The position numbers and the translations under genes were made by a program. From an uncultured Lachnospiraceae bacterium (GTDB lineage: Bacteria > Bacillota > Clostridia > Lachnospirales > Lachnospiraceae), in NCBI GenBank assembly GCA_902776305.1, contig CACYPS010000003.1, positions 62,001 to 126,000 on the forward strand: DNA of 64,000 nt. Direction: 5' to 3'. Positions 8,705-18,509 of the stretch are shown in pieces; the first letter of the stretch is position 1, and each line of letters starts with the position of its first letter. The notes under the pieces were generated by a model, which was not told the origin of the DNA, did no database searches, and saw only the letters and a program-made list of their open reading frames with translations.

Positions 8705-9669
8705 TTCTTTGTACCCTCCCGTTCATTTGATTTTTTCCGTGCTTTTCCGGAAGCCTTATTCCCGCCGGAAGTCTTTTCACTCCGCGTGTCTTTGCTCTGC
8801 GGTTTTGATTTCATTTCCTCAGAGACCCGCAGGAGTTCTTCCACCAGTTCTTCCTTCGTGAGGATTCCATCCGGAAGATCTATACCGGATTTTTTCAGTT
8901 CATAAGCCAGTTCCGTCACCTGCGGCACATCGAGATGCAGCTTTTTCAGGCGGTCGACCTGTGAAAAGATTTCCCTCGGCGTTCCCTGCATAACAACATG
9001 CCCTGAATCCATGACGAAGACATGGTCCGCATGGATGACTTCCTCCATGTAGTGGGTGATCAGGATGACGGTTACATTTTCCTTCTCATTCAATTCACTG
9101 ACTGTCCGGAGGACCTCCTGCCGTCCGTTCGGATCAAGCATGGCGGTCGGCTCATCCAGCACGATACAATCCGGTCTCATGGCCACGACGCCTGCAATCG
9201 CCACGCGCTGCTTCTGACCGCCGGAAAGGCGGTTCGGGGATTTGTCCCGGTGCTTAATCATACCGACCTTTGTCAGGGATTCCTCCACTCTCGTCCAGAT
9301 TTCATCTGTCGGAACGCCCATATTTTCAGGGCCGAATCCGACATCCTCCTCGACGATCGATCCGATGATCTGGTTATCCGGATTTTGAAAGACCATACCT
9401 GCATTCTGACGAACTTTCCAGAGCTCAGGCTCCTTAGCGGTGTCGATCCCGTCGACCCACATAGTTCCCTCGGACGGGAGGAGCAGAGCGTTCATATGCT
9501 TGGCGAGGGTAGATTTTCCGGATCCGTTATGTCCCAGGATCGCGATGAAATCTCCCTTTTCGATGTCAATCGTGACATCATCAATCGCCCGCACCTTCTG
9601 AACGTCGTTCTCATCCTCACCGTATTTCAGATAATCAAATGCAAGCTTTACCGACTTGATAATTCCCAT
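8701..9669 (-). CDS. ecfA1: ECF transporter ATP-binding protein (EcfA1 type)
   Basis: Partner ATPase of EcfA2. Walker [18 protein letters not shown], signature [17 protein letters not shown], Walker [14 protein letters not shown] and H-loop LITHYMEEV are all present. The start is placed at the ATG at 9669 (MGIIKSVKL) with GGAG 5 bases upstream; an in-frame codon at 9714 would overlap engB without a ribosome site. After the usual EcfA C-terminal segment the protein carries an extra Lys/Ser-rich tail of about 35 residues. That tail is probably disordered and is not needed for the ATPase fold. Confidence 0.94.
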   Translation of the reverse strand: MGIIKSVKLAFDYLKYGEDENDVQKVRAIDDVTIDIEKGDFIAILGHNGSGKSTLAKHMNALLLPSEGTMWVDGIDTAKEPELWKVRQNAGMVFQNPDNQIIGSIVEEDVGFGPENMGVPTDEIWTRVEESLTKVGMIKHRDKSPNRLSGGQKQRVAIAGVVAMRPDCIVLDEPTAMLDPNGRQEVLRTVSELNEKENVTVILITHYMEEVIHADHVFVMDSGHVVMQGTPREIFSQVDRLKKLHLDVPQVTELAYELKKSGIDLPDGILTKEELVEELLRVSEEMKSKPQSKDTRSEKTSGGNKASGKARKKSNEREGTKK

Positions 9670-9688
9670 TTTGTCTCCTTTGAAAGAT

Positions 9689-10366
9689 TCAGCTCTCCTC
9701 TGCCGTCTCCTCATCTATAAGTTCCGGAATCTCCGCATTGGCCATATCCAGGATCAGTTTCCAGATTTCCTCACGACCTTCCTTCGTCTCTGCGGAAAAT
9801 GCGATGACCGGCGTTCCCGGTTTCACCTTAAGATCCGTGCGGATGACTTTCAGCGCCTTCTGGATCTGGGATTTTTTCAGCTTATCCTTCTTTGTGGCGA
9901 TGATGACCGGCTCCATCCCGTTCGCAACGATCCAGTCATGCATCATCTTATCATTTCCCGACGGTGCATGTCGGATATCGACGAGCAGGAACACGGTTCG
10001 CAGCTTTTCCGATGTCTGCAGATAGTTTTCTATCATGCGGCCCCATTTTGCCTTGATCTCCACGCCCGCGTTGGCATAACCGTAGCCGGGCAGGTCGACC
10101 AGATAACAGTCCGGTGCGAACGGTTCCTCCAATCTCGTATCCTCGATCGAAGTCCCTTCATTCACCCTGTAATAGTTGATTGTCTGTGTCTTTCCCGGTT
10201 GACTGGACGTGCGGGCAAGAGCTTTACGCATGACCAGACTGTTTATCAGAGAGCTTTTGCCGACGTTGGATTTGCCCGCAAATGCCACCTCGATTTTATC
10301 CTTCTGCGGAATCTTGCTGGTGATTCCGCAGACGGTTTCCAGGTTCACGTTTCGAATTTTAATCAT
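9689..10366 (-). CDS. engB: Ribosome biogenesis GTP-binding protein EngB/YsxC
   Basis: A TrmE-Era-EngA-like GTPase needed for late 50S assembly. The 225 residues contain G1 [18 protein letters not shown]3 [10 protein letters not shown], and G4 ATKKDKL, plus the [20 protein letters not shown] segment. The arrangement lon then engB is widespread in Bacillota. The gene starts 17 bases after lon ends, with GGAG before the ATG. Confidence 0.96.
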   Translation of the reverse strand: MIKIRNVNLETVCGITSKIPQKDKIEVAFAGKSNVGKSSLINSLVMRKALARTSSQPGKTQTINYYRVNEGTSIEDTRLEEPFAPDCYLVDLPGYGYANAGVEIKAKWGRMIENYLQTSEKLRTVFLLVDIRHAPSGNDKMMHDWIVANGMEPVIIATKKDKLKKSQIQKALKVIRTDLKVKPGTPVIAFSAETKEGREEIWKLILDMANAEIPELIDEETAEES

Positions 10367-10383
10367 GTTGCACTCCGTTTCAA

Positions 10384-12717
10384 TCAGGCTTCTTCCTGTC
10401 TGAGACTCTCCTGCAGCACCTGGTCCATCGAAGAGACATACACGATCTCAAGACCGTCCGTAATCTCCTCGGAGATATCTACCATATCATTCCTGTTCTT
10501 CTCCGGAACAAGCACCTTCCGAATCCCCGCCTTCTTTGCTGCAAGCAGTTTCTCCTTGAGACCTCCGATCGGAAGAACTCGTCCGCGAAGTGTGATTTCA
10601 CCTGTCATTGCAACATCGCAGCGCACCGGGCGCTTTGTGATGGCTGACATCATAGCCGTTGCCATTGTGACGCCTGCAGAAGGACCGTCCTTCGGTACTG
10701 CTCCCTCGGGGATGTGGATATGAATATCATTCTGCTGGAAGAAATCAGCCGGAATTTCATAGTTTTCCGCAACCGAACGGATATAGCTTATTCCTGCCTG
10801 TGCAGATTCCTTCATGACATTGCCGAGCTGTCCGGTAAGGTTGAACTCCCCTTTACCGGGCATCAGGTTTACCTCGACCTGCAGGGTTACGCCGCCGACC
10901 GCGGTCCATGCGAGGCCGCGCACGATACCGATCTCATCGGTATCATTTGCGGGATCGACCGTATACTTTTCATTGCCGAGGAAATCCTTCAGATTTTCCT
11001 CAGTGACTTCCACCTGTTTTTGCTTCTCCTCAAGGACCTTACGGGCTGCCTTTCTGCAAATGCCCGCGATCTGCCTCTCAAGCGACCTCACACCGGCCTC
11101 GCGTGTGTATCTGGTGATCATATCGCTGATTGCGCCGTCGCTGATTATGAGCTGACGCTCTTTGAGACCGTTGGCCTTGATCTGCTTCGGAATCAGATGA
11201 TCCTTCGCAATATGGAACTTCTCGTTCTCCGTGTAGGAAGTGATTTCGATGACTTCCATACGGTCAAGGAGCGGACGGGGGATCGTGTTGGCGTCATTTG
11301 CCGTTGCGATAAAAAGCACCTCAGACAGGTCAAGCGGGATCTCAATATAATGGTCCTCGAAATGACTGTTCTGTTCGGAATCCAGGACTTCGAGAAGCGC
11401 CGAAGCCGTATCTCCCTTGTAGTCGCTGCTGACCTTATCGATCTCGTCCAGCATGATCAGCGGATTCTTGACGCCCGCCTTTTTCATGCCGCTCGCAATC
11501 CGGCCCGGCAGAGCTCCGACATACGTGCGGCGATGGCCGCGGATCTCTGCTTCGTCACGCACGCCGCCGAGCGACATGCGGATATATTTTTTGCCGAGCG
11601 CTTCCGCGATCGATCTTCCAATGGAGGTCTTGCCTGTTCCGGGCGGTCCCACGAGACAGAGGATCGGACCTTCGCCCTTACCCGTCAGCTGCCGAACGGC
11701 CAGAAATTCCAGAATGCGTTCCTTAACTTTCTCAAGTCCGTAATGGTCGCGTTCCAGTATGTCTTTCGCGCGCTTTAAATCTTTTCGGTCACGGCTCGCC
11801 TTATCCCACGGCATGGCAAGAAGCGTCTCGATATAGCCTCTTGTGACCGCGCTCTCCGGCGACTGTCCGGGAAGATTCTGGAAACGGCGGATCTCCTCCA
11901 GAATTCTCTCCTTGACTTCCTTACTTGCCTTGAGCTTGTCCACGCCCTCCTTGAATCGGTCGATATCGGAGAGCGTCGTATCTTCTCCCAGTTCTTCGCG
12001 GATGACCTTCATCTGCTCGCGAAGAATATATTCTCTCTGATTCTTGTCAACACGCTCACGGACTTTGTCCTGGAGCTCGCGTCGAATGCGATAAATGTCC
12101 GTCTCATTCGTAAGCAGGACACCGATGGCGTCATAGCGCTCGATCAGCGTGACAGCCTCGAGGATCTGCTGTCTCTGTTCATAAGAGAGCGGCAGATTGA
12201 TGGCGACCTGATCCATCATTTTGCTGATATCGGTCGCCTCCATGATCTGACTTGCAAGATCACGGCTGATATTGTTATTCTCCTCCATGTAGCCGCGAAG
12301 AAGCTGGCGGATATTCCGCATCATCGCTTCGCGCAGCGACTCGGGATACATTTCCTGCGGTTCTTCAGCGGGTATGTTTATAACCGCCTCCGAGTAATCT
12401 TCAACTTTTTCAAATGAAAGGATCTCCGCTCTCGTCTCCCCCTCGACCAGGACTCTGATCATGTTCTTGGGGAGTCTCACGACCTGCTTGATCCTAGATA
12501 TCGTTCCGACATTCCAGAGATCATCGATCTCGGGGTTCTCAACGTGCGGGTCTCTCTGTGTGATAAGAAATATCTTCTCATCGAGCAGCATTGCTCTGTC
12601 AATCGACGCTGACGAGACCTTCCGGCTGATATCAAAGTGAACAATCATCCCCGGCAGAATGGTGGTGCCTCTCAGCGCCACCGCCGGCATTGTCTTAACT
12701 GTTGAATTGTTTTCCAA
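10384..12717 (-). CDS. lon: ATP-dependent protease Lon
   Basis: Cytoplasmic AAA+ serine protease that removes damaged and regulatory proteins. The 777-residue order is: N-terminal substrate-binding LON domain (about 8-200), coiled segment, AAA+ module with Walker A VGPPGTGKTSIGRSIAEAL and Walker B PLIMLDEIDKV, then the protease domain with catalytic Ser in PKDGPSAGVTMATA and Lys in GGLKEKLLAAKKAG. The start appears to be a TTG at 12717, with AGGAG 8 bases upstream. It lies in a cluster with clpX, clpP and tig. Confidence 0.97.
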   Translation of the reverse strand: MENNSTVKTMPAVALRGTTILPGMIVHFDISRKVSSASIDRAMLLDEKIFLITQRDPHVENPEIDDLWNVGTISRIKQVVRLPKNMIRVLVEGETRAEILSFEKVEDYSEAVINIPAEEPQEMYPESLREAMMRNIRQLLRGYMEENNNISRDLASQIMEATDISKMMDQVAINLPLSYEQRQQILEAVTLIERYDAIGVLLTNETDIYRIRRELQDKVRERVDKNQREYILREQMKVIREELGEDTTLSDIDRFKEGVDKLKASKEVKERILEEIRRFQNLPGQSPESAVTRGYIETLLAMPWDKASRDRKDLKRAKDILERDHYGLEKVKERILEFLAVRQLTGKGEGPILCLVGPPGTGKTSIGRSIAEALGKKYIRMSLGGVRDEAEIRGHRRTYVGALPGRIASGMKKAGVKNPLIMLDEIDKVSSDYKGDTASALLEVLDSEQNSHFEDHYIEIPLDLSEVLFIATANDANTIPRPLLDRMEVIEITSYTENEKFHIAKDHLIPKQIKANGLKERQLIISDGAISDMITRYTREAGVRSLERQIAGICRKAARKVLEEKQKQVEVTEENLKDFLGNEKYTVDPANDTDEIGIVRGLAWTAVGGVTLQVEVNLMPGKGEFNLTGQLGNVMKESAQAGISYIRSVAENYEIPADFFQQNDIHIHIPEGAVPKDGPSAGVTMATAMMSAITKRPVRCDVAMTGEITLRGRVLPIGGLKEKLLAAKKAGIRKVLVPEKNRNDMVDISEEITDGLEIVYVSSMDQVLQESLRQEEA

Positions 12718-12777
12718 ATATAAATCTCCTGCCCGCGCGGGGCTTTATTCATCTTTCGTTTCTTCCTGCGAACCTTC

Positions 12778-14079
12778 TCAGATTTCGCTTATTTTTCCCT
12801 TAGGCTCTTTCTGCCTGAGAATACGCTTACCGTCTTTTGAAGGCTTTTTTCCTCTGATATAATCCGGTTCCGCTTTTCCGTCCACGGATTCCTTGGTGAT
12901 AATGACCTCCGTGATCGTATCATCGGATGGAACATTATACATGGCGTTGATCATAGTCTTTTCCATGATCGCGCGCAGACCGCGCGCACCTGTCTTACGG
13001 ATAACAGCTTCGTGAGCGATCTCGCGCATAGCATCTTCCTCGACGGTAAGCTTTACGCCGTCCATCTCGAAAAGCGCCGTATACTGTTTGATCTGCGAGT
13101 TCTTCGGCTCCTTCAGGATCCGTACAAGCGCGTCCTCATCGAGACCATCCAGAGATACCACGACCGGAATACGGCCGATCAGCTCGGGAATGAGTCCGAA
13201 TTTTACAAAATCTTCCGGCATGACGCTCTTTAATATCTCACCGACGTTCTTCTCCTTCTCGGTCTTCTTGATCTCAGCGCCGAAACCGATGGATTTGGAC
13301 TCCATACGCCTCTCGATCTGCTTTTCGATTCCTACAAAGGCGCCGCCGCAGATGAACAGGATCTCAGTCGTATCAAGCTGGATCATCTCCTGCTGCGGAT
13401 GCTTTCTTCCTCCCTGCGGGGGAACGGATGCAACCGTTCCTTCGATGATCTTCAGGAGTGCCTGCTGAACGCCTTCACCGGAAACATCGCGCGTGATGGA
13501 GGCATTTTCGGATTTTCTTCCGATCTTATCTATCTCATCTATGTAGATAATTCCGCGCTTTGCACGGCTCAGATCAAAGTCCGCTGCCTGGATCAGCTTG
13601 AGCAGAATATTTTCAACGTCCTCACCGACATAACCGGCTTCTGTCAACGTCGTTGCGTCTGCGATTGCGAACGGCACGTTCAAGAGCCTTGCAAGCGTCT
13701 GTGCAAGAAGCGTCTTGCCGGAACCGGTCGGTCCAAGCATCATGACATTGGATTTCTGAAGCTCGACGCCAAGGTCCTTTGGAGCGAGCAGTCTCTTATA
13801 ATGGTTGTATACAGCGACGGAAAGGACTTTCTTGGCCTCGTCCTGACCAATGACATAGTCATCGAGATAAGCCTTTATTTCCTGCGGCTTCATCAGGTGG
13901 ATGCCTTCAACAGGAGCCTTATCCTCCTCTTCGTTCTCCTCTGCGATGATCTCCGAGCAGATCTGTACACAATCTTCACAGATATTGACCCCTGCCGGGC
14001 CGTTTATCATTCTTCTGACCTGGTCTTCTGCTTTACCGCAGAAGCTGCAGCGTAATTTGTGCTGTGTTCTTCCTGCCAT
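12778..14079 (-). CDS. clpX: ClpXP unfoldase subunit ClpX
   Basis: Hexameric AAA+ unfoldase that feeds substrates to ClpP. The 433 residues start with the C4 zinc-binding domain (CSFCGK and CEDCVQIC), then Walker [17 protein letters not shown], Walker [12 protein letters not shown] and the pore/IGF-type loops (IGFGAEIKK in the ClpP-docking region). ATG follows AAGGAGTAATT. A terminator separates it from clpP, so clpX and lon may depend on read-through or a second promoter in the 88-bp gap. Confidence 0.97.
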   Translation of the reverse strand: MAGRTQHKLRCSFCGKAEDQVRRMINGPAGVNICEDCVQICSEIIAEENEEEDKAPVEGIHLMKPQEIKAYLDDYVIGQDEAKKVLSVAVYNHYKRLLAPKDLGVELQKSNVMMLGPTGSGKTLLAQTLARLLNVPFAIADATTLTEAGYVGEDVENILLKLIQAADFDLSRAKRGIIYIDEIDKIGRKSENASITRDVSGEGVQQALLKIIEGTVASVPPQGGRKHPQQEMIQLDTTEILFICGGAFVGIEKQIERRMESKSIGFGAEIKKTEKEKNVGEILKSVMPEDFVKFGLIPELIGRIPVVVSLDGLDEDALVRILKEPKNSQIKQYTALFEMDGVKLTVEEDAMREIAHEAVIRKTGARGLRAIMEKTMINAMYNVPSDDTITEVIITKESVDGKAEPDYIRGKKPSKDGKRILRQKEPKGKISEI

Positions 14080-14123
14080 AATTACTCCTTAAGCGATAAA
14101 TACAATAATTCAGTAAAATGCGA

Positions 14124-14160
14124 TAAAAGACTCCTGTCTGAATGAGAACAGGAGTCTTAA
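14124..14160 (-). terminator. Terminator between clpP and clpX
   Basis: On the minus strand AAGACTCCTGT pairs with ACAGGAGTCTT across a short loop and is followed by TTATCGC. The short T-run suggests partial termination, allowing read-through into clpX. Confidence 0.8.
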
Positions 14161-14167
14161 AGTTACC

Positions 14168-14755
14168 TTATCGATTTGTCACAACGCTGTCAATCAGACC
14201 ATATGCGACGGCTTCCTCTGCGGACATCCAGTTATCACGGTCAGTATCGCGCTCAATGATGTCGAGCGGCTGCCCTGTGTTCGCTGCAAGCGTCTCATTC
14301 AGCCTTTTCTTGATCTTCAGGATGTGCTCTGCTTCAATCTTGATATCGGACGCCTGGCCTCTCGTTCCGCCTGACGGCTGATGTATCATGATCTCAGCAT
14401 TCGGAAGAGCCTGTCTCTTGCCCTTTGCTCCGCCGGCGAGGAGGAATGCTCCCATGCTGGCAGCCATGCCTACGCAGATCGTAGCCACATCGCACTTTAT
14501 ATACTGCATTGTGTCGTAGATTGCCCAGCCGGCTGTTACCGAGCCGCCCGGACTGTTGATATAGAGGTTGATATCCTTACCCGGATCCTCAGCCTCCAGG
14601 AAAAGCAGCTGCGCAACAATGATCTGTGCAGTTGCATCATTCACCTCGTCTCCCAGAAAGATGATTCTCTCTTTCAGAAGACGGGAATAAATATCATAGC
14701 TTCTCTCGCCCTGCGGGGTCTGCTCAATGACGTAAGGTACAAGTACATTGTTCAT
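14168..14755 (-). CDS. clpP: ATP-dependent Clp protease proteolytic subunit ClpP
   Basis: Tetradecameric serine protease chamber used by ClpX. The 195 residues contain the catalytic Ser in [17 protein letters not shown], His in [14 protein letters not shown] and Asp in the [14 protein letters not shown] segment. N-terminal [30 protein letters not shown] is typical. ATG follows AAGGAGGTGAACAC. The gene follows tig by 33 bases, the standard tig-clpP-clpX arrangement. Confidence 0.98.
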   Translation of the reverse strand: MNNVLVPYVIEQTPQGERSYDIYSRLLKERIIFLGDEVNDATAQIIVAQLLFLEAEDPGKDINLYINSPGGSVTAGWAIYDTMQYIKCDVATICVGMAASMGAFLLAGGAKGKRQALPNAEIMIHQPSGGTRGQASDIKIEAEHILKIKKRLNETLAANTGQPLDIIERDTDRDNWMSAEEAVAYGLIDSVVTNR

Positions 14756-14788
14756 GTGTTCACCTCCTTGGGGAAAGCAGATGCGTTA

Positions 14789-16072
14789 TCAGATCTCGAT
14801 TGCATTCTCTACCAGGAATGTGAGAGCATTCTGAACAGCAATGTCTTTCTTCATCTGCTCTAAGCCCGTCTCGCCGACCAGTTCTCTGATCCTATCGGCT
14901 TCCATAGAATACTGTGTTGCCATATCAGCGATTTCCTTCTCGATATCTTCGTCAGAAGCCTCGATATTCTCAGCCTTAACAACTTCCTCCAGTACAAGAC
15001 GGGACTGGATTCTCTTCTCTGCCTGCGGCTTCAGAGTATCCATGAACTTCTCTCTGTCAAATCCCTGATACTGCAGATACATGTCGACCGGGATGCCCTG
15101 GCTCTGGAGCTGATTTGCGTATTCGTCGAACATACGCTCAGCTTCGTAATCCAGCATAGCGTCCGGAATATCCATTTCGGAAGCCTCGACCAGCTTCTCT
15201 ACAGCTTCATTCTCGCGATCAGTCTGAGCTGCCTTCTCTCTTCTCTCTGTAATCTGCTTCTTCAGGTCCTCTTTGTACTCATCGAGGGAATCAAAGCCAG
15301 CATCTGCTGCAAACTCATCATCGATCTCCGGAAGCTCTTCTGCTGTGATCGCATTGATCGTGCATGTGAAAACTGCTTCCTTACCTGCGAGTTCCGTTGC
15401 ATGATAATCAGCCGGGAATGTTACGGTGATGTCTTTTGTCTCACCGATTTCCGTTCCTACAAGCTTCTCCTCGAATCCCGGAATGAATGTGCCGGAACCG
15501 ATTGTAAGCTTCTGTCCCTTGGCTGTGCCGCCGTCAAATGCCACGCCGTCGACCTTGCCTTCATAGTCGATGTCGACTGTGTCGCCATCGAGAACAGCAC
15601 GGTCTGTAACGTCGATTCTGCGGGACATCTTCTTCTGCTCTTTCTCAAGCTCTGCATCAACGTCCGCGTCTGTCACATTGATTTCCTGTTTCTTGATTTC
15701 GAGCGCTTTGTAATTGCCGAGCTTGACGTCCGGGCGAACCGCTACAGTTGCCGTGTAGATGAAATCCTTACCCTTCTCCATCTGATCAACGTCGAATTCC
15801 GGGCGGGAAGTGAACACAAGACCTGTGGAGTCGGCTTCATCTCCGTAAGTCTCATTGATTACGATATTGGCAGCATCTTCGTAGAAGATTTCCGGTCCGT
15901 ACATGCGCTCGATAAGCTGAAGCGGAGCTTTTCCCTTACGGAATCCCGGAACGGAGATTTTCTTTCTGTTCCTTATATATGCTGTCTGAATTGCATTGAT
16001 GAACTTATCAGCTGCTACATCAACCGTAAGTTTGACCATACTATGCTCAAGTTTTTCTACCTTTGTGCTCAT
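14789..16072 (-). CDS. tig: Trigger factor
   Basis: Ribosome-bound chaperone and peptidyl-prolyl isomerase. The 427 residues run: N-terminal ribosome-binding domain with the signature VPGFRKGKAPLQLIERMYG, FKBP-type PPIase domain (about 150-245, DGDTVDIDYEGKVDGVAFDGG, FIPGFEEKLVG), and a helical C-terminal chaperone domain. ATG follows ATAGGAGGAGTC. It is the first gene of the tig-clpP(-clpX-lon) cluster, driven by the promoter at 16156-16185. Confidence 0.97.
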   Translation of the reverse strand: MSTKVEKLEHSMVKLTVDVAADKFINAIQTAYIRNRKKISVPGFRKGKAPLQLIERMYGPEIFYEDAANIVINETYGDEADSTGLVFTSRPEFDVDQMEKGKDFIYTATVAVRPDVKLGNYKALEIKKQEINVTDADVDAELEKEQKKMSRRIDVTDRAVLDGDTVDIDYEGKVDGVAFDGGTAKGQKLTIGSGTFIPGFEEKLVGTEIGETKDITVTFPADYHATELAGKEAVFTCTINAITAEELPEIDDEFAADAGFDSLDEYKEDLKKQITERREKAAQTDRENEAVEKLVEASEMDIPDAMLDYEAERMFDEYANQLQSQGIPVDMYLQYQGFDREKFMDTLKPQAEKRIQSRLVLEEVVKAENIEASDEDIEKEIADMATQYSMEADRIRELVGETGLEQMKKDIAVQNALTFLVENAIEI

Positions 16073-16155
16073 GACTCCTCCTATATGAAAGACGTTTGAT
16101 TTGTCTTTCCTTATTCACATAATATCACCCTGTGGCATCTCACAGACATTTAGAC

Positions 16156-16185
16156 AGTATAGCACAAGGGTATATTAAATCACAA
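16156..16185 (-). promoter_or_regulatory. Promoter of the tig cluster
   Basis: On the minus strand TTGTGA (16180-16185) and TATACT (16156-16161) are spaced by 18 bases, about 85 bases upstream of the tig start. No CIRCE or CtsR-type operator was recognised beside it. Confidence 0.6.
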
Positions 16186-16213
16186 TCCCTTTTTACAAAT
16201 ATTTCTGTGACAT

Positions 16214-16244
16214 AAAAAGGAGAGGGTTCTTCTCACCCTCTCCC
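16214..16244 (-). terminator. Intrinsic terminator of the DJ-1-like gene
   Basis: Minus strand GGAGAGGGT pairs with ACCCTCTCC and is followed by TTTTTATG. It lies 14 bases after the stop at 16258. Confidence 0.9.
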
Positions 16245-16257
16245 GATTCATTCTTTA

Positions 16258-16815
16258 TCACTGATGTCCGTAAACAATTCCCCTCTTTACTCTGTTCGCA
16301 GTCGCCTCATCCTTGAGGATCGCAATCAGACGGAGCGCAAATGAAATGGCTGTTCCCACTCCCCTGCTCGTCGTGATGTTCCCGTCTGTCACGACGCGCT
16401 CATCTGTGATGACATCTGCGCCGAGCAGCTTATCCTCGAGTCCCGGATAGCAGGTCGCTTTCTTCCCCTCGAGAATCCCGAGCTGTCCGAAAACTGTCGG
16501 TGCTGCGCAGATTGCCGCGAGAAGCTTTCCGTCTTTAGCATATTCTTTGATCAGGTCTGTGAGACCCTTGTGCTCACCGAGATAAGTAACGCCCGGCATT
16601 CCGCCCGGGAGAATCAGCATATCCGAGAGCTCCGGTTTCGCGTCATCCCACATTAAATCAGCCGTCACCTCGATGTTGCTGCGGCCGCGCACCTGAAGCG
16701 TATCGCTGATGGAAACCATATCGATCTTGATTTCCGCCCTGCGCAGTAAATCCACGACGGTAAGCGCTTCGACTTCCTCGAAGCCGTCTGCAAGAAAAAT
16801 ACATACTCTGCTCAT
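16258..16815 (-). CDS. DJ-1/PfpI family protein (YajL-like)
   Basis: A 185-residue soluble protein of the DJ-1/ThiJ/PfpI superfamily. VCIFLADGFEEVEALTVVDLLRRAEI at the N terminus (read over residues 4-29) and the nucleophile-elbow LAAICAAPTVFG, with the conserved Cys in ICAAP and Glu in DGFEEVE, place it in the DJ-1/YajL branch. These proteins respond to oxidative and carbonyl stress; the exact activity is debated. The start is placed at the ATG at 16815 because GAGG then lies 9 bases upstream; the in-frame ATG at 16830 has no ribosome site. Monocistronic with its own terminator. Confidence 0.9.
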   Translation of the reverse strand: MSRVCIFLADGFEEVEALTVVDLLRRAEIKIDMVSISDTLQVRGRSNIEVTADLMWDDAKPELSDMLILPGGMPGVTYLGEHKGLTDLIKEYAKDGKLLAAICAAPTVFGQLGILEGKKATCYPGLEDKLLGADVITDERVVTDGNITTSRGVGTAISFALRLIAILKDEATANRVKRGIVYGHQ

Positions 16816-16958
16816 AATGAAATACCTCATTTCTTAGATTACATATTTACATTTTAATATCGTTTCTACTAATATTCTCCGCGATATGATATGATACTTG
16901 GGGCATGCCCTACATGAGCAAGAAGTGGGGAAGGACCCCACGAATTGAGAATGCAGGA

Positions 16959-17010
16959 CAGGATTGCAGGAGTGCGTAAGCACGGAACAATCCGTAATCG
17001 ACTTTTGGCG
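16959..17010 (+). repeat. 52-bp GNRA-capped hairpin element, copy 1
   Basis: A 52-base element that is 46/52 identical to 40269-40320 without gaps. It folds as a 9-bp outer stem (GATTGCAGG with TCCGTAATC, one mismatch) and an inner hairpin GTGC-GTAA-GCAC with a GNRA loop. It lies 35 bases before the CYTH gene, just after another hairpin, GTGGGG-AAGGA-CCCCAC (16926-16942). Strand is not certain because the element was given by similarity only. Confidence 0.75.
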
Positions 17011-17045
17011 ACCTTAATATTTACAATAATTAGGAAGGAAATTCT

Positions 17046-17489
17046 ATGGAAATCGAACGCAAATGGCTCATTAACACCATCCCCTCTGATCTTGAACAAT
17101 ACCCTCACCACATCATCGAGCAGGGCTACCTCAATACGACCCCCGTAGTCCGTGTACGCAGACAGGATGAACTGTACATCCTCACATATAAAGGCGGCGG
17201 AATGATGGCCCGTGAAGAGTACAATCTTCCGCTTGATGCGGAATCCTATCAGCATCTCGTAGCCAAAGCGGACGGACACATCATCTCGAAAGTCCGCTAT
17301 ATCATACCTCTGGACGACGGACTTAAGATAGAGCTTGACCACTTTTCATCACCGATCAAGGATCTTTATCTGGCCGAAATCGAGTTCGAATCCGTGGAAC
17401 AGGCCGAGGCGTATGTGCCGCCCGCATGGTTCGGCCGCGACGTCACATACGATCCGAGATACCACAATTCCGTAATGTCAAAAATGTGA
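17046..17489 (+). CDS. CYTH domain protein (triphosphate tunnel metalloenzyme family)
   Basis: A 147-residue single-domain protein beginning MEIERKWLI, which contains the ExExK motif that defines the CYTH/triphosphate tunnel family. Alternating charged strands follow (VVRVRRQDELYILTYK, EYNLPLDAESYQHL, KVRYIIPLDDGLKIELDHF, LYLAEIEFESVEQA), as expected for the eight-stranded tunnel. Bacterial members act on inorganic triphosphate, thiamine triphosphate or as class IV adenylate cyclases; the substrate cannot be assigned here. ATG follows GGAAGGAAATTCT. Divergent from the DJ-1-like gene, with a structured element between them. Confidence 0.9.
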   Translation: MEIERKWLINTIPSDLEQYPHHIIEQGYLNTTPVVRVRRQDELYILTYKGGGMMAREEYNLPLDAESYQHLVAKADGHIISKVRYIIPLDDGLKIELDHFSSPIKDLYLAEIEFESVEQAEAYVPPAWFGRDVTYDPRYHNSVMSKM

Positions 17490-17515
17490 GCAGCTCATAC
17501 TCTCCGCTTCCGGTT

Positions 17516-17575
17516 GGCAGTTCAGTCGCAGATTTCCTGCCATACATTTTCATGGTAAAAACTGAACTGCCTTCT
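17516..17575. terminator. Inverted repeat between convergent genes
   Basis: GGCAGTTCAGT (17516-17526) pairs perfectly with ACTGAACTGCC (17561-17571) between the CYTH and proC genes. Neither strand has a clear T-run after the stem, so a bidirectional terminator is likely from position but not proven. Confidence 0.45.
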
Positions 17576-17595
17576 GTGCGGGAAGTATCGATTTG

Positions 17596-18390
17596 TCACA
17601 TATTGAGCGCCTTATCCGTACACGCCCTGACAGCCTCGATCACGGCTGACCTGAAACCAAGCTGCTCCAGCGTTGTCACTCCTTCGATCGTGGTACCGCC
17701 CGGCGAGCATACCATATCCTTGAGCTCTCCCGGATGCTTTCCGGTCTCGAGGACCATCTTCGCGCTGCCAAGCACGGTCTGCGCCGCAAAATGATATGCC
17801 TGTGCCCGTGGCATCCCATCAGCCACAGCTGCATCTGCCATAGCCTCGATGAACATGTAAACATAAGCCGGTGAGCTTCCGCTTAGGGAGGTGACAACGC
17901 CCATGAGGCTTTCCGGGACCTGCTCGGCTTCGCTGAAGGAAGCGATCACATCTGCACAGATCTTAAGTTCATCCGCTGTGATATTCTGATTCGGGCAGTA
18001 GCCTGTGATACCCTCACCGACAAGGGCCGGTGTATTCGGCATGCAGCGAACGATCTTTTTATCAGTACCGAGGACCGACTCGAGATCCGCGATCGATTTG
18101 CCTGCCATAATGGAGAGAACAAGCTGGCTGTCCGTGATGACATCCGCAAGCTCTGCACCCGCGACCGGGAAAACATTGGGCTTTATTGCGAAGAGCACCA
18201 TGTCCGCTCCCTTTACACATTCTTTGTTATCCTCCGTTGTCCGGATACCGAAAGCATCGGAAGCTTTCTTTCTTGCCGCAGCATACTTGTCGGAAGCTGT
18301 AATATCCTCCGCTTTCACTGACCCTTCCGCGATAATCCCTCCGATTATTGCGCTGGCCATGTTGCCGCATCCAATCACCGCTAATTTCAT
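17596..18390 (-). CDS. proC: Pyrroline-5-carboxylate reductase
   Basis: Last step of proline synthesis: NAD(P)H-dependent reduction of 1-pyrroline-5-carboxylate. The 264 residues have the Rossmann motif LAVIGCGNMASAIIGGI, KPNVFPVAGAEL, CMPNTPALVGEGITGYCPN, and the C-terminal signature SGSSPAYVYMFIEAMADAAVADGMPRAQAYHFAAQTVLGSAKM (read over about 175-217). ATG at 18390 follows AAAGAGGTCTTATT. proA lies about 32 kb away (50037-51314) and proB is not in the window, so the pathway genes are dispersed. Confidence 0.96.
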   Translation of the reverse strand: MKLAVIGCGNMASAIIGGIIAEGSVKAEDITASDKYAAARKKASDAFGIRTTEDNKECVKGADMVLFAIKPNVFPVAGAELADVITDSQLVLSIMAGKSIADLESVLGTDKKIVRCMPNTPALVGEGITGYCPNQNITADELKICADVIASFSEAEQVPESLMGVVTSLSGSSPAYVYMFIEAMADAAVADGMPRAQAYHFAAQTVLGSAKMVLETGKHPGELKDMVCSPGGTTIEGVTTLEQLGFRSAVIEAVRACTDKALNM

Positions 18391-18509
18391 AATAAGACCT
18401 CTTTCATCATAGACTTACATAAGGAAAACTCCGCGTGAGTTCAAGTCCCGCTCGTAAAATCCGGTGCGGGATTCAAGGTCAGCGTCCGCTGGCATCACTC
18501 CTGACCGAA

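Noticed and set aside
18437..18475. tRNA-like T-arm (GTTCAAGTCCCGC)
   Set aside because: The flanking bases do not form a T-stem, and no acceptor or anticodon arm can be built on either strand.
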